A stretch of DNA of 64,000 bases from NCBI GenBank assembly GCA_021604805.1, contig BQJR01000001.1, forward strand, positions 186,001 through 250,000, given 5' to 3'. The translations under genes and the position numbers were made by a program. The DNA is from Planctomycetota bacterium. Lineage in GTDB: Bacteria; Planctomycetota; B15-G4. Below, piece by piece: positions 40,247-52,726 of the stretch; position 1 is the stretch's first letter; each line of letters opens with the position of its first letter. Below the pieces are notes generated by a model that was not told where the DNA came from, made no database searches, and saw only the letters and a program-made list of their open reading frames with translations.

Positions 40247-41980
40247 GTGCTCCTCATGCTCCTCGCTTGCGCGCTCTTCAGCTTCCTGATGCCCCACGGC
40301 GGGCAGTATCTGCCGCCTCTTCGCGACGACGCGGAGGCGCCCCCCGCCGTGCTCACTCAGCCGGGCACGGGCCCCACCCTGCCGTACGAGCCCGATCGCT
40401 GGGAATGGTGGTTCGACTTCCAGGAAGAGGAGCTGCTCGATCTGCGCGTGCGCTTGGCGCGCTTGCCCGCGGAGGCCGACGGCGCCGCCTGGCGACCCAG
40501 CACCGAGAGCGACCGGGTGGAGCGCGTGTTGCCGGTGCTCCAAGAGGCGGCCCGCCGCTCCCAACGCGACTTGCGCGCCACGGCCGCGCTCGCACTCGGG
40601 CGTCTCGCCGAACCGGCCGGCGTGCCCACGCTGCTCGAACTCACCGAAGACCGCGATCTCTTCGTGCGCGCCCAAGCGATCCTCGCGCTGGGTGTGTGCG
40701 CTGAACGCCAGCGCATCGAGCGCGACGCGCGGATCGAGGCGCAGCGTGCCGCCGGGAGCAGCGCGTCGACGGTGCCGGCGGGCGTGGCCGATGCGAGCGT
40801 TCTCGCGCGTCTCGATCGGCTGCTCGACACGCGCAAGCAGCCCGCCGAACTCTTCACCTACGCCGCCGCCGCACTCGGGCTCATGGGCGGCCCCGACGCC
40901 GAACTCTTGCTCGGCCCGCGGCTGCGCCCCAGCGTGCTCGAGAAGACGCCGCAGCAGCAACGCGCTGCCCTGATCAACGCCGCCGGATTGGTCGGCAGCG
41001 CCCAACTCGACGCGCAGTTGCTGGGCTTACGCGAGCGTTGGATCTGGACCCACGATGGCGACGTGCGCGCGCTCGTGGCCGTGGCGCTGGGGCGCTCAGG
41101 CCGCGCCGCGAATCTTGCTGCCTTGCTGCAGCTGCTCGCCGACGCCGACAGCCAAGTGCGTCGTTCGGCGGCTGCGGCGCTCAACGGGCTCGCCGACCAG
41201 CTGTCCCCCACGGATCTCGCGCGCGTGTTGACGCGTCACGGGAAAGAGAAAGACGTCGCCACGCGCCTGCACTTGTTGCACGTGCTGGGACGCGCCCGCG
41301 CGCCGGCCGCACGCGCGCGTCTGCTCGCTGTGCTCGCGCGTCGATCCGCTGGCCTGGAGCGCCCCTACGCCGCGCTCGGTCTGGGCCTCGACGGGCACCC
41401 CGACAGCGTGGACGCCTTGATCCACGAGCTGGACCGCAACTCGGAGCGTTCCTTCCGCGGTGCGCTCGCGATGGGCTTGGGTCTCGCTGCTGACGGCCGC
41501 GCGATCGGGCCGCTGCTCGAACTCTTCCTCGACGAGTCCGAGCCCGCCGCGCAAGCGTGGTTGGCACTCGCGTTGGGGCTGCTCGGTACCGACTCCGAGG
41601 AGTTCTTGGAGCGCGTCGAGCATGTGCGCGCGCGCACGCACGATCCCGAGACCCTGCGCTTGCTGACCACCGCGTTGGCGCTCGTCGGGCGCGGCGCGCA
41701 GCTGCGTGAAGAGCTCGACGAGATGCCCGTGTCGCTGGCCACCTCCGACCGCGCCGCGCTCGTGTTCGCGCACGGACAGTTCGGTGACCGTCGCAGCCTC
41801 GCAGCGTTGATCGAGCTGGCCAGCGACGAAGAACACCCCAGCTACCTGCGGCGCTACGCCCTCGGCGCGCTGGGCCAGATCTGCGAACCCGCCGAGCGCA
41901 GCTTCCCCGTGCGCTTGTCGCGGCTCGTGGAGCCGCACCACAAGGTGGGCTTCCTGTTCGAACTCAACCAGGTCTACTGA
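40247..41980 (+). CDS. Secreted or membrane-anchored HEAT-repeat protein
   Basis: The 577-residue product begins with a hydrophobic leader containing LLACALFSFLMPHG and then consists almost entirely of paired helices. HEAT/PBS-lyase repeats are clear: DLRATAALALGRLAEPAGVPTLLEL, DVRALVAVALGRSGRAANLAALLQL, VRRSAAAALNGLAD, and several more to the end. Such repeats form protein-binding solenoids. No catalytic domain is visible. The start is GTG 40247 or ATG 40256. It is divergent from the SH3-like gene. Confidence 0.78.
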   Translation: MLLMLLACALFSFLMPHGGQYLPPLRDDAEAPPAVLTQPGTGPTLPYEPDRWEWWFDFQEEELLDLRVRLARLPAEADGAAWRPSTESDRVERVLPVLQEAARRSQRDLRATAALALGRLAEPAGVPTLLELTEDRDLFVRAQAILALGVCAERQRIERDARIEAQRAAGSSASTVPAGVADASVLARLDRLLDTRKQPAELFTYAAAALGLMGGPDAELLLGPRLRPSVLEKTPQQQRAALINAAGLVGSAQLDAQLLGLRERWIWTHDGDVRALVAVALGRSGRAANLAALLQLLADADSQVRRSAAAALNGLADQLSPTDLARVLTRHGKEKDVATRLHLLHVLGRARAPAARARLLAVLARRSAGLERPYAALGLGLDGHPDSVDALIHELDRNSERSFRGALAMGLGLAADGRAIGPLLELFLDESEPAAQAWLALALGLLGTDSEEFLERVEHVRARTHDPETLRLLTTALALVGRGAQLREELDEMPVSLATSDRAALVFAHGQFGDRRSLAALIELASDEEHPSYLRRYALGALGQICEPAERSFPVRLSRLVEPHHKVGFLFELNQVY

Positions 41981-41990
41981 CCCGCGCTGC

Positions 41991-43160
41991 TCAGACCTTG
42001 GCGGTGCTCAGGAACTCGCCGAAGCGCTTGAGCGCCTCTTCGATGTTGGCCACCGAGTTGGCGTAGCTGAAGCGCAGGTAGCCGTCGCCGTGCTGGCCGA
42101 AGCTCGTGCCCGAGAGACAGGCCACACCAGCTTCGTCGAGCAGACGCGTCTCGAGTTCCTTGCTGCTGAGCCCGGTGTCGCGGATGTTCGGGAACACGTA
42201 GAAAGCGCCGCGCGGCTTGAGGCAGGTGACACCGGGGAGCGCGTTGAGCCCGTCGACGATCACGTCGCGGCGCTTCTGGAACTCCACCAACATCGTGTCG
42301 ACATCGGTCTGCGGTCCGGTGAGCGCTTCCACGCCGGCCATCTGCGTCATCGCTGCGGTGCAGCTCGTGGCGTTGGTCTGCAAGCGCGCCATGCTGGCCG
42401 CGAACTCTTCGGACATGATGCCGTAGCCGAGGCGCCAGCCGGTCATGGCGTAGGTCTTGCTGAAGCCGTCGAGCACGACCATGCGATCGGTGTCGCCGTA
42501 CTTCCAAGGCGTGTCGTGCACGCCTTCGTAGATCATGCGCGAGTAGATCTCGTCGGTGAGCAACCACACGCCCTTGCTCGCGCACAACTCGCCGAGCGCC
42601 TTGAGGTCGGCGCTGCTGAGCATGCCGCCCGTGGGATTCTGCGGCGAGTTCATGATCACGAGCTTGGTGCGCTCGGTGATCAAGCCTTCGAGTTCGGCGA
42701 TGTCGGCGGCGAAGGCGTTCTCTTCGCGCAGCGGCAGCGGCACCGCCTTGGCGCCGCAGTAGTTGATCATGCTCTCGTAGATCGGGAACCCGGGGTTCGG
42801 GTAGATCGCTTCGTCACCCTCTTCGAGCAGCGCGAGCATCATGAAGAACATCACCGGCTTGCCACCGGGGAAGACGACCACGTTGTCGGCGCTGACGTTC
42901 GTGACGCCCCGTCGCGTGTTGAAGTCGTCGGCGATCGCTTCGCGCAACTGCGGCAGGCCCGGGCTCGGACCGTAGTGCGTGAAGCCGTCGCCCAGCGCTT
43001 TCTGCCCGGCCGCGACGATGTTCGCCGGCGTGTCGAAATCGGGCTCGCCGATCTCCAGGTGGACGACGGAGCGACCCTTGGCCTCGAGGGCGCGGGCGCG
43101 GGCGAGAATTTCGAAGGCGGTCTCGGTACCGAGCCGACTCATGCGGGAGGCGAGGTTCAT
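41991..43160 (-). CDS. Class I pyridoxal-phosphate aminotransferase (AspC-like)
   Basis: The 389-residue protein has the fold-type I signature: LEIGEPDFDTP, THYGPSPGLPQLREAIAD, NPGFPIYE, IMNSPQNPTGGM (Asn-Pro pair), LLTDEIYSRMIY, the PLP-lysine motif LDGFSKTYAMTGWRLGY, and the substrate-carboxylate Arg region GDGYLRFSYANS. It transfers amino groups, probably from aspartate or aromatic/branched amino acids. I chose the ATG at 43160, which gives the family N-terminus MNLASRMSRLGTETAFEIL. Confidence 0.92.
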   Translation of the reverse strand: MNLASRMSRLGTETAFEILARARALEAKGRSVVHLEIGEPDFDTPANIVAAGQKALGDGFTHYGPSPGLPQLREAIADDFNTRRGVTNVSADNVVVFPGGKPVMFFMMLALLEEGDEAIYPNPGFPIYESMINYCGAKAVPLPLREENAFAADIAELEGLITERTKLVIMNSPQNPTGGMLSSADLKALGELCASKGVWLLTDEIYSRMIYEGVHDTPWKYGDTDRMVVLDGFSKTYAMTGWRLGYGIMSEEFAASMARLQTNATSCTAAMTQMAGVEALTGPQTDVDTMLVEFQKRRDVIVDGLNALPGVTCLKPRGAFYVFPNIRDTGLSSKELETRLLDEAGVACLSGTSFGQHGDGYLRFSYANSVANIEEALKRFGEFLSTAKV

Positions 43161-43237
43161 GGCGGGACAGTCTACGGCGCGCCGCGATTCGATCAACGAA
43201 CCCTCGCCTCGCCGTCTCGCGCGGGCACAATCGCGGC

Positions 43238-44452
43238 GTGTCTGCCCCCACCGAGATGAACGCCCCGCTGCGCACCTTCCGCGCCTACGCCGCGCTGGCT
43301 TTCTGCTTCGCCTGGGTGCCCGTGATGTACACGGCCTTCACCCTCGACCGCGGCTTCAGCGACGCGCAGTACTTCCTGCTCTGGTCGACCTACTACCTGA
43401 GCATGGTGCTGGCCGAGGTGCCTTGGGGGTGGGCCGCCGACCGCTGGGGACCGCGCCCGCTGTTGCTGGCCGGGCCGGCCGTGCTCGCCGGCAGCTTCGT
43501 GGTGCTCGGTCACGCCACGCTCTTCGAGACCTGCCTGCTCGGCATGGCGCTCACGGGTGCGGCCCACGCGATGATCTCCGGCGCCGACAGCGCCTACCTC
43601 TATGAACTCTTGCGACTTCGTGGCCGCGAGGTCGACGCGTTGCACGAGGAATCGCGCACGCACTTGTGGCGGCTGCTGGGCGTGTCCTTCGCCGACCTCG
43701 CCGGCGGACTCGTCGCGCATGCCTGGGGCACTTCGGCGGCCTTCGACCTGAGCGCGCTCGTGATGTTCGGCGCGGTGCTGCTGGCGGCGCGTCTGCCGGT
43801 GATCCGGGTGGCGCACGCGGCGGATCGTCCCAAGCTGATCACTGGGCTGCGGCAGGGCCTGAGCAAGCCGGGCGTGCTGTGGGTGCTGTCGTGGTACGTG
43901 ATCGTGTTCGTGCTGCTGCGGCTCGGCTTCCAGCTCTATCAACCCACCCTGATCGCGGTCGGCCAGACGGACCTGCGGCTGCACGGGGGCTTGCTCGCGG
44001 CGCTGAACCTGGTGGCCGGGCTGGCCACGCTGCTGATCGCGGGAACGCATCGTCGCTTGGGGGAAGGCGCCTCGAGTCTGGGTGTCTTGGTGCTGCTGGG
44101 CGTGTCCTTCGCCGGGCTTGCGGGGCTGCCCACGCTGGGCCTGTTGCCGCTCTTCATCCTTCAACAAGTGAGCTTCGGGTTCCTCCAGCCGGTGGGACGC
44201 ACGGCGCTCAACAAGCGCGTCGCATCGAGCCATCGCGCCACCTTGCTCTCACTCCAGAGCCTCCTGGCGCGGCTGGCCTTCGCGGGGGCTTTGTTCCTGC
44301 TGGGTGGCCCGGCAGCAGCCTCAGGTCTGCGACGCCTCGACGCCGCGGCGCTCCCCGACCTCTACCTCGGACTCGCCGTCAGCTGCCTCGTGTTGCTCGT
44401 GCTGATGGGTGTCTGGCGGCGCAGGACGCTTGATTCCGAGTCCGCGCCCTGA
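43238..44452 (+). CDS. Major facilitator superfamily transporter
   Basis: The 404-residue protein has about twelve hydrophobic segments. A MFS-type loop 2-3 motif is seen in VPWGWAADRWGPRPLLLAG. The middle loop (DRPKLITGLRQGL) separates the halves. Substrate is unknown; the closest look is to small drug or metabolite exporters. The start is GTG 43238 or ATG 43256; neither has a strong ribosome-binding site. It is divergent from the aminotransferase and 12 bases before the amidase gene. Confidence 0.82.
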   Translation: MSAPTEMNAPLRTFRAYAALAFCFAWVPVMYTAFTLDRGFSDAQYFLLWSTYYLSMVLAEVPWGWAADRWGPRPLLLAGPAVLAGSFVVLGHATLFETCLLGMALTGAAHAMISGADSAYLYELLRLRGREVDALHEESRTHLWRLLGVSFADLAGGLVAHAWGTSAAFDLSALVMFGAVLLAARLPVIRVAHAADRPKLITGLRQGLSKPGVLWVLSWYVIVFVLLRLGFQLYQPTLIAVGQTDLRLHGGLLAALNLVAGLATLLIAGTHRRLGEGASSLGVLVLLGVSFAGLAGLPTLGLLPLFILQQVSFGFLQPVGRTALNKRVASSHRATLLSLQSLLARLAFAGALFLLGGPAAASGLRRLDAAALPDLYLGLAVSCLVLLVLMGVWRRRTLDSESAP

Positions 44453-45591
44453 CAGCGTGAGGGCATGAAAACCGGGGTCGGAAAACTGTGTCTCGCTCTG
44501 CTCCTGCTGAGTTTGCAGGCCGCCTGCGTCACGTCGGACACGCGCCGTCCGTTGCACAGCGGCGCCCAGGCGCTCGAATCGAAGTTGCGTGATCTCGAGC
44601 AACGCGGTGACCCCGCGGAGGTCGTCGCCTGGGTCGAGAAGGTGCGTCGCGAGGTGCACGAACCGAGTCAGCGCGCGCGCTTCGAGTTGGCGCGCGCGCG
44701 CGCACTCGCGCGTCAACGGCAACTCAACCACGCCGACCTCGCTTTCCTCGCGGCCTGGAAACACGTGGAGCCGCGCCTGGATCCTCTGGCTGCCGAGATC
44801 CATGAAGGTTGGGCCGACGCCCGTCTGCGCGCCGGTTCACCCGACGACGCCGTGGAGCACTACCGCACCGCGTTGCGCTGCCGCGGTCTCGCGCGCGACG
44901 ACGAACGTCGCTTGATGGCGAGCCTGTCCGTGGCGCACGCCGAAGCCGGCGACGCCTCGTCGGCACGCCTTTGGGAGCACCGCCTCGGCGTGGCCTACCG
45001 CAGCGAGCTCGACTCGGCGCGCGCGCGCCTGGAACTCTCTGCGGCGGTGAAGCCGCGGCCCACCACCTACACCGTGCCGAAGTCCGCGCGACGCTCGCCT
45101 GCAGACCCGCGCGCTGTGCTGCCCGAACTGCACCGGCGCTCCGAGTGGGGTGCCCGCGCGCCCAGCAGCAACGTGCTGCCCATGTCCACGGTGTACCGCG
45201 TGACCGTGCACCACAGCGCAGAGCGCTCGCCCGCGCGTGGTCAAGCCGCCGGCGCGCTGCGCGACATCCAGAACTATCACAAGGACTCGCAGCACTGGGC
45301 CGACATCGGCTACCACGTGCTCATCGATCCGCAGGGCGGCGTGTGGGAAGGCCGCGAGTGGGGTCTGCAAGGCGCGCACGCGAGCGGGGCGAACAACATC
45401 GGCAACCTGGGCATCTGCCTGCTCGGCGACTTCTCGAACGCCGGTGTCGCTGCGGCTCAACAGGCCGCGCTCGTGAGCGTGCTCGACCGACTGCGCACGC
45501 ACTACGGTTTGGGCCCCGACTCGATCTACACGCACCGCGAACTGAAGGCCACCGAGTGCCCCGGTCGCTACTTGCAGAACGTGGTCACGGT

Positions 45592-48404
<2,813 letters not shown>

Positions 48405-48408
<4 letters not shown>

Positions 48409-49055
48409 GACGCGCTCTCCAAGTGGGCGAACAGCGTCGCACGCAGCAGTTCGAGGTCGAAGGGTTTGGGCACGAAGGCGTTGGCGCCGAGCTCGAGCAC
48501 GCGTTGCACGTCGTCGTCTTGCAGGTGCGCGGACATCAGCACGATGGCGGGCTGTGGCAGTTCGGGCATGGCGCGGATCGTGCGCACGACCTCGTCGCCG
48601 GTGGTGTCGCCGAGGCGGAAGTCGAGCAGCAGCAGCGCCGGGCGCAGGGTGGCGGTCTTGAGGCCGGCTTCCCAACCCGAGGCGGCCGTCTCCACGCGCA
48701 AGCTGCCGAGCGTTTCGAGGTAGCGACGGATCATGCGTCGCACGGGTTCGTCGTCGTCGACCACGAGCACCAGGGGGAGTTCGGGCGGCGTGGGTTCAGG
48801 AGGGGACGGTTCTGCGGGCGGAGCGCTCGGCGCGGCTGCCGGCGTGACGAAGTCCGCGCCGAGCAGGTCGAGCGGCATCCCGTTCTCGCGCAGGAAGCGC
48901 TCCACAGCCACGCGCGTGAAGCGGCGATCGCGGGAGCCCGGGAGCCGGTAGCCCTCGAGGCGTCCCTTCTCGAACCACTTGATCACCGTGCGGATCGTGA
49001 CACGGCAGATGCGTGCCACGTCGCCAGTGGTCAGCACGTCCTTGGGACGGCTCAT
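48405..49055 (-). CDS. HTH (MerR/excisionase-type) plus receiver-domain regulator
   Basis: The 216-residue protein has an N-terminal excisionase-like helix-turn-helix (about residues 8-58, LTTGDVARICRVTIRTVIKWFEKGRL, in parts). A Pro-rich linker (71-92) and a response-regulator receiver domain follow, with acidic pocket Asp100-Asp101-Asp102, phospho-acceptor Asp145 in LLLLDFRLGD and Lys197. Putting the DNA-binding domain before the receiver is the reverse of the usual order. It is coupled to uppP; no histidine kinase is in the window. Confidence 0.85.
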
Positions 49056-49092
49056 GCTCGATGGATCCTCGTGAGTGAGAGCTCAGGGTCGC

Positions 49093-49743
49093 TCAGTGGG
49101 CAACCATCCGTCGAGGGGGCCACCGCATGCACCGTCGGCAGGCGGCCCGCCCGGCCTTGAGCAGCGGCGCCGCGCTCGCAGACCAGGGCAGCTGCCGGCC
49201 GCGCCGTCGAACCAGGCTGCAGTCGGGGCGGTGAAAGCTCTGGGCGGTCACGACGAAGGGCCCTGGGAGTGCATCGAGGCCGCTGTGGACGCCTCGGCGC
49301 GCGTCCACGGCAGCGGCTTGCAGGGCGAGCAGCCGCGGATCTTTCTCGCGATAAATCCAGGCCAGGCCGCGCGCGAGCAGGGTCTCACCGAGATCCAGGC
49401 CGCGCGCGTTGCGCAGCCCTCCGAGGAGTCGACCGTAGACATCGCGCGGGGGCTGCTCGGGGTGCAGGAACCAGCGGCCGCTCGCGAGGAGCTCGCGCAC
49501 GGCCTCGGTGGCGGCGTCGGCGAAGGGGCGGCCGGTTTCCGGGGTGTCGATGCCGTCGAGGCGCAGGCGCGAGCCGTCGGGGAGCTGCAGCGTGTCGCCA
49601 TCGAAGACGTGCAACGCGGAGCCGGGCCAGCCGTCGCTGGAGCGAGAGTCCGTGGAGGGGTGCGCATCAGCTTCGCGCTGTGCGGTCTGCGCCGCGAGCG
49701 TGTCGGCTCGTTGGCCACCGAGCTGCAGCCCGAGACACAGCAT
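49093..49743 (-). CDS. Thermonuclease-family (SNase-like) exported nuclease
   Basis: The core reads HVFDGDTLQLPDGSRLRLDGIDTPETGRPF, in parts, the staphylococcal-nuclease fold with catalytic Asp/Arg/Glu context, and later YGRLLGGLRNARGLDLGETLLARGLAW. The C-terminus has SFHRPDCSLV and AGRAACRRCM, a His/Cys set that could bind zinc. The N-terminus is uncertain. ATG 49743 gives 216 residues but starts inside the hydrophobic signal. A CTG at 49845, overlapping the ald stop as CTGA, would supply a basic N-region and give 250 residues. Confidence 0.75.
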   Translation of the reverse strand: MLCLGLQLGGQRADTLAAQTAQREADAHPSTDSRSSDGWPGSALHVFDGDTLQLPDGSRLRLDGIDTPETGRPFADAATEAVRELLASGRWFLHPEQPPRDVYGRLLGGLRNARGLDLGETLLARGLAWIYREKDPRLLALQAAAVDARRGVHSGLDALPGPFVVTAQSFHRPDCSLVRRRGRQLPWSASAAPLLKAGRAACRRCMRWPPRRMVAH

Positions 49744-49841
49744 CACGAGCGCCAGCGCTCGCCCCCACGGCGTGCCCCACCAGCGCGCGGGCCGCGCGAG
49801 CCTGTGACCGACTCGACGTTGCGCGAGCCGTTGCGTGCGAC

Positions 49842-50954
49842 TCAGCCCAGCGCGGCGCCGACCGAAACGAGCTCGCGATCGAAGGCCTTGGCCACACCCG
49901 GGTGCGTGATCTTGCCGCGCAGCACGTTGGCGCCCAGCTCGAGACCCTTGTCCGCGGCCAGCGCGTCGGCGAGGCCCATGCCCGCCAGACGGCGCGCGTA
50001 GGGCAGCGTGACGTTCGTGAGCGCGAAGGTGCTCGTGCGCGGCACCGCGCCCGGCATGTTCGCCACCGCGTAGTGCACCACGCCGTCGATCTCGTAGGTC
50101 GGATCCAGGTGCGTGGTCGGTTTGATCGTCTCCACGCAGCCGCCTTGGTCGACGGCGACGTCCACGATCACCGCACCGTTCGCCATGATCTTGAGGTCGT
50201 CGCGCGTGACGAGGTTCGGAGCCTTCTCGCCCGTGACCAACACCGCGCCGATGACCAGGTCTGCCCGTGGCAACTCCTCCTTGATCGCGAGACGGTTGGA
50301 GAAGCGTGTCGTGACGTTCTTCGGCATGACGTCGTCGAGGTAGCGCAGACGATCCATGTCGATGTCCATGATGATCGTGTCGGCGCCCAAGCCGCAGGCC
50401 ATCTTGGCGGCATTGATGCCCACGATGCCGCCGCCCAACACGAGCACGCGCGCGGGCGGCACGCCGGGCACGCCGCCGAGCAGGATGCCGCGTCCGCCCA
50501 TGGGCTTCTCGAGGTACTTGGCGCCTTCTTGCACGGACATGCGGCCAGCCACTTCGGACATCGGAGTGAGCAGCGGCAGCGTGCGGTTCCACTCCACCGT
50601 TTCGTAGGCCACGCAGTCGGCGCCCGAGTCGATCATCGCGTCGGTGAGCACTTGGCTCGCGGCGAAGTGGAAGTAGGTGAAGAGCAGCTGACCCTTGCGG
50701 ATGCGGCCGTACTCCTCGGCGATCGGTTCCTTCACCTTCACGATCATGTCGGCTTCGGCGAAGACGGCGTCGGCGTCGGGCAGGATCTTCGCGCCCGCGG
50801 CCACGTACTCGGCGTCGCTGATGCCGCTGCCCAAGCCCGCGCCCTGTTGCACGCTGACCTGGTGACCGTCACCCGTGAGGATGTCGACACCTGCAGGCAC
50901 CATCGCGACGCGGTTCTCGCTGGGCTTGATCTCGGTGGGAACGCCGATCTTCAT
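49842..50954 (-). CDS. ald: Alanine dehydrogenase
   Basis: Ald interconverts alanine and pyruvate with NAD. The 370-residue protein has the signature [22 protein letters not shown] (in parts), [11 protein letters not shown] with the catalytic-site Lys, LFTYFHFA, the NAD loop [22 protein letters not shown] (in parts), and [19 protein letters not shown]. It starts at the ATG (50954). It is followed by the nuclease gene with a tight junction. Confidence 0.96.
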   Translation of the reverse strand: MKIGVPTEIKPSENRVAMVPAGVDILTGDGHQVSVQQGAGLGSGISDAEYVAAGAKILPDADAVFAEADMIVKVKEPIAEEYGRIRKGQLLFTYFHFAASQVLTDAMIDSGADCVAYETVEWNRTLPLLTPMSEVAGRMSVQEGAKYLEKPMGGRGILLGGVPGVPPARVLVLGGGIVGINAAKMACGLGADTIIMDIDMDRLRYLDDVMPKNVTTRFSNRLAIKEELPRADLVIGAVLVTGEKAPNLVTRDDLKIMANGAVIVDVAVDQGGCVETIKPTTHLDPTYEIDGVVHYAVANMPGAVPRTSTFALTNVTLPYARRLAGMGLADALAADKGLELGANVLRGKITHPGVAKAFDRELVSVGAALG

Positions 50955-51120
50955 GGCTGGCTCTGGAACTGGGGGTGGGCTGTGTGGGCCGACGAACTCG
51001 CGTTCGCCTCGCCTCGGGGGGCACGAAGTCTAGGCAGCGGTCTCAGGGGCCACAAGCGTCTGCTGACGGAGTTCATGCCCTGCACGCCGCCGGCTTGGAT
51101 CAATCCGCAGCGACGCCAGG

Positions 51121-51149
51121 TTGATCGCGAGTGCCCGAATCCGTATGAC
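51121..51149 (+). promoter_or_regulatory. Candidate sigma70 promoter for tRNA-Val(GAC)
   Basis: TTGATC (51121-51126) and TATGAC (51144-51149) are separated by 17 bases. The predicted start near 51156 leaves a leader of about 39 bases. This lies in the 240-base gap after ald, which otherwise shows nothing I can name. Confidence 0.45.
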
Positions 51150-51194
51150 CATGCCCCTGCGAAGTGCAGCGCGGCCTCGCCGCAGAGACTTCGT

Positions 51195-51271
51195 GGGCGC
51201 ATAGCTCAGTTGGTTAGAGCACCAGCTCGACAAGCTGGGGGTCGTAGGTTCGAATCCTACTGCGCCCACCA
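51195..51271 (+). tRNA. tRNA-Val, anticodon GAC
   Basis: A 77-nt cloverleaf: acceptor GGGCGCA/TGCGCCC, D-arm with GCTCAGTTGGTTAGAGC, anticodon stem CCAGC/GCTGG around loop TCGACAA (anticodon GAC, reading GUC/GUU), T-loop TTCGAAT, encoded CCA. Position 33, almost always U, is C here. Confidence 0.93.
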
Positions 51272-51428
51272 TTTGTTTCCCCCACCCCCCGAACAGACGG
51301 CAACGGCTTGCGGGGAGGGCGGGTGCTGCGAGATCAGGGGCAGTGGCCCACGGGGCGAGTGGCCCACGGGATCGTCGAGCGCGAAAGGCCTGAGAGTTGG
51401 CGCGCTGTCGGCTTTGATGCGCTGTTGG

Positions 51429-52628
51429 CTAGGAGGCGCCGGGCGCTTCGGGGTCCGTGTCGGCGCCGGTGCCGGCTCGACGTACGGAGCTGGCGCCGAA
51501 GCGCACGCGGACAGCGTCGAGGGCTTCGCGCACGGCGGCGCCGCGTGTGTCGGCGGCCGCGCCGAAGAGCTCAGCTTGGCGACCTTCGCTCGCGGGGCGC
51601 AGATCGGCGGCAGTGACGCCGAGCAACCGCACCGGGCGTCGGCTCGGGCGCGCGGCGTCGAAGAGTGCTTGCGCTTCGCGGTAGATCTGCAACTCGTCGT
51701 CGCTCGCTTGGTCGAGGCGCACCTGTCGCGAGAGCGTCACGAAGGGTGGATGACGCAGCTTGAGACGCACGGTGTGCGCACGCAGCCCGGCGGCGCGCAA
51801 GCGACGACCGACATCTTCGGCGAGCCGTAGCAAGATCTCGTGACAGGACGCGCGCTCGACCAGGTCGTCTTCGAACGTGGTCTCGCGGCCGATGCTCTTG
51901 GCTTCGCGGTCCACGATCACGGGGCGGTCGTCGCGGCCGCGCGCCAAGGCGCTCACGTGCGCGGCGAGGCCGTCGCCCAAGGCCGCGCACAAGCGGGCGT
52001 GCTCGAAGTCGGCGAGCTGACCCACCGTGTGCACGCCGAGCGCCGTGAGACGTTCCGCCGTGGCCGGCCCGACGCCCCACAAGCTGCGCACCGGGAGTGG
52101 CGCCAGAAAGGCCGCCTCGCCCCCGCGCGGCACGACCGTGATGCCGCGCGGCTTCTCCCGATCCGACGCGACCTTGGCCACGAACTTGTTGCTCGCCACC
52201 CCCACCGACACGCCCAGGCGCAGCTCCTCGGCCACCCGATCCTGCAGCCTGCGCGCCATGTGCTCGCCGCTGCCAAAGAGGCGCGCCGAGCCGGTGACAT
52301 CCAGGAAGGCTTCGTCGAGCGAGAGCGGCTCCACGAGGTCGGTGAACTCCTCGAAGATCGCGCGCAGCTGCGCCGAGACCGCCGCGTAGTGCGCGATGCG
52401 CCCGGGGAGGTACACGGCTTGCGGACAGCGTTGTCGCGCGATCGCGGTGGGCAGCGCCGAGTGCACGCCGAAGACCCGCGCCTCGTAGCTGCAGGTGCTC
52501 ACGACGCCGCGCTTCCCCAAGCCACCGATCACCACCGGCAGCCCGCGCAAGCTGGGCTCGTCGCGCTGCTCGATGGACGCGTAGAAGGCGTCCATGTCGG
52601 CGTGGAGGATGAGGCGCGCGGAAGTCAT
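51429..52628 (-). CDS. dinB: DNA polymerase IV (Y-family)
   Basis: DinB is the error-prone polymerase for lesion bypass. The 399-residue protein starts TSARLILHADMDAFYASIEQ with the metal-binding Asp11 and the YASI motif, then GGVVSTCSYEARVFGV-like stretch (KRGVVSTCSYEARVFGVHS), PLSLDEAFLDVTGS with the second catalytic Asp-Glu, GVASNKFVAKVAS, and the little-finger domain from about 240. The ATG at 52628 is chosen because it gives the family N-terminus; a longer start adds no homologous residues. It is divergent from htrA. Confidence 0.95.
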   Translation of the reverse strand: MTSARLILHADMDAFYASIEQRDEPSLRGLPVVIGGLGKRGVVSTCSYEARVFGVHSALPTAIARQRCPQAVYLPGRIAHYAAVSAQLRAIFEEFTDLVEPLSLDEAFLDVTGSARLFGSGEHMARRLQDRVAEELRLGVSVGVASNKFVAKVASDREKPRGITVVPRGGEAAFLAPLPVRSLWGVGPATAERLTALGVHTVGQLADFEHARLCAALGDGLAAHVSALARGRDDRPVIVDREAKSIGRETTFEDDLVERASCHEILLRLAEDVGRRLRAAGLRAHTVRLKLRHPPFVTLSRQVRLDQASDDELQIYREAQALFDAARPSRRPVRLLGVTAADLRPASEGRQAELFGAAADTRGAAVREALDAVRVRFGASSVRRAGTGADTDPEAPGAS

Positions 52629-52726
52629 GCTCCCATGATAGCGGCCCACGGCCGACGCCAACGGCCGAGCGTCGCGCTCAGTATGCTGAGCGATTCAGGT
52701 CCGGTGATCTCGAGGAGTCGTCCATC

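Noticed and set aside
51030..51272. Minus-strand open frame beginning MVGAVGFEPTTPSLSS over tRNA-Val(GAC)
   Set aside because: This is a well-known false protein made by reading the antisense strand of a tRNA; the tRNA cloverleaf is clear.
51342..51370. Two copies of AGTGGCCCACGGG 16 bases apart, as a possible attachment site or operator
   Set aside because: Short, single occurrence in a 157-base gap, no integrase or mobile gene nearby; judged chance or local duplication.
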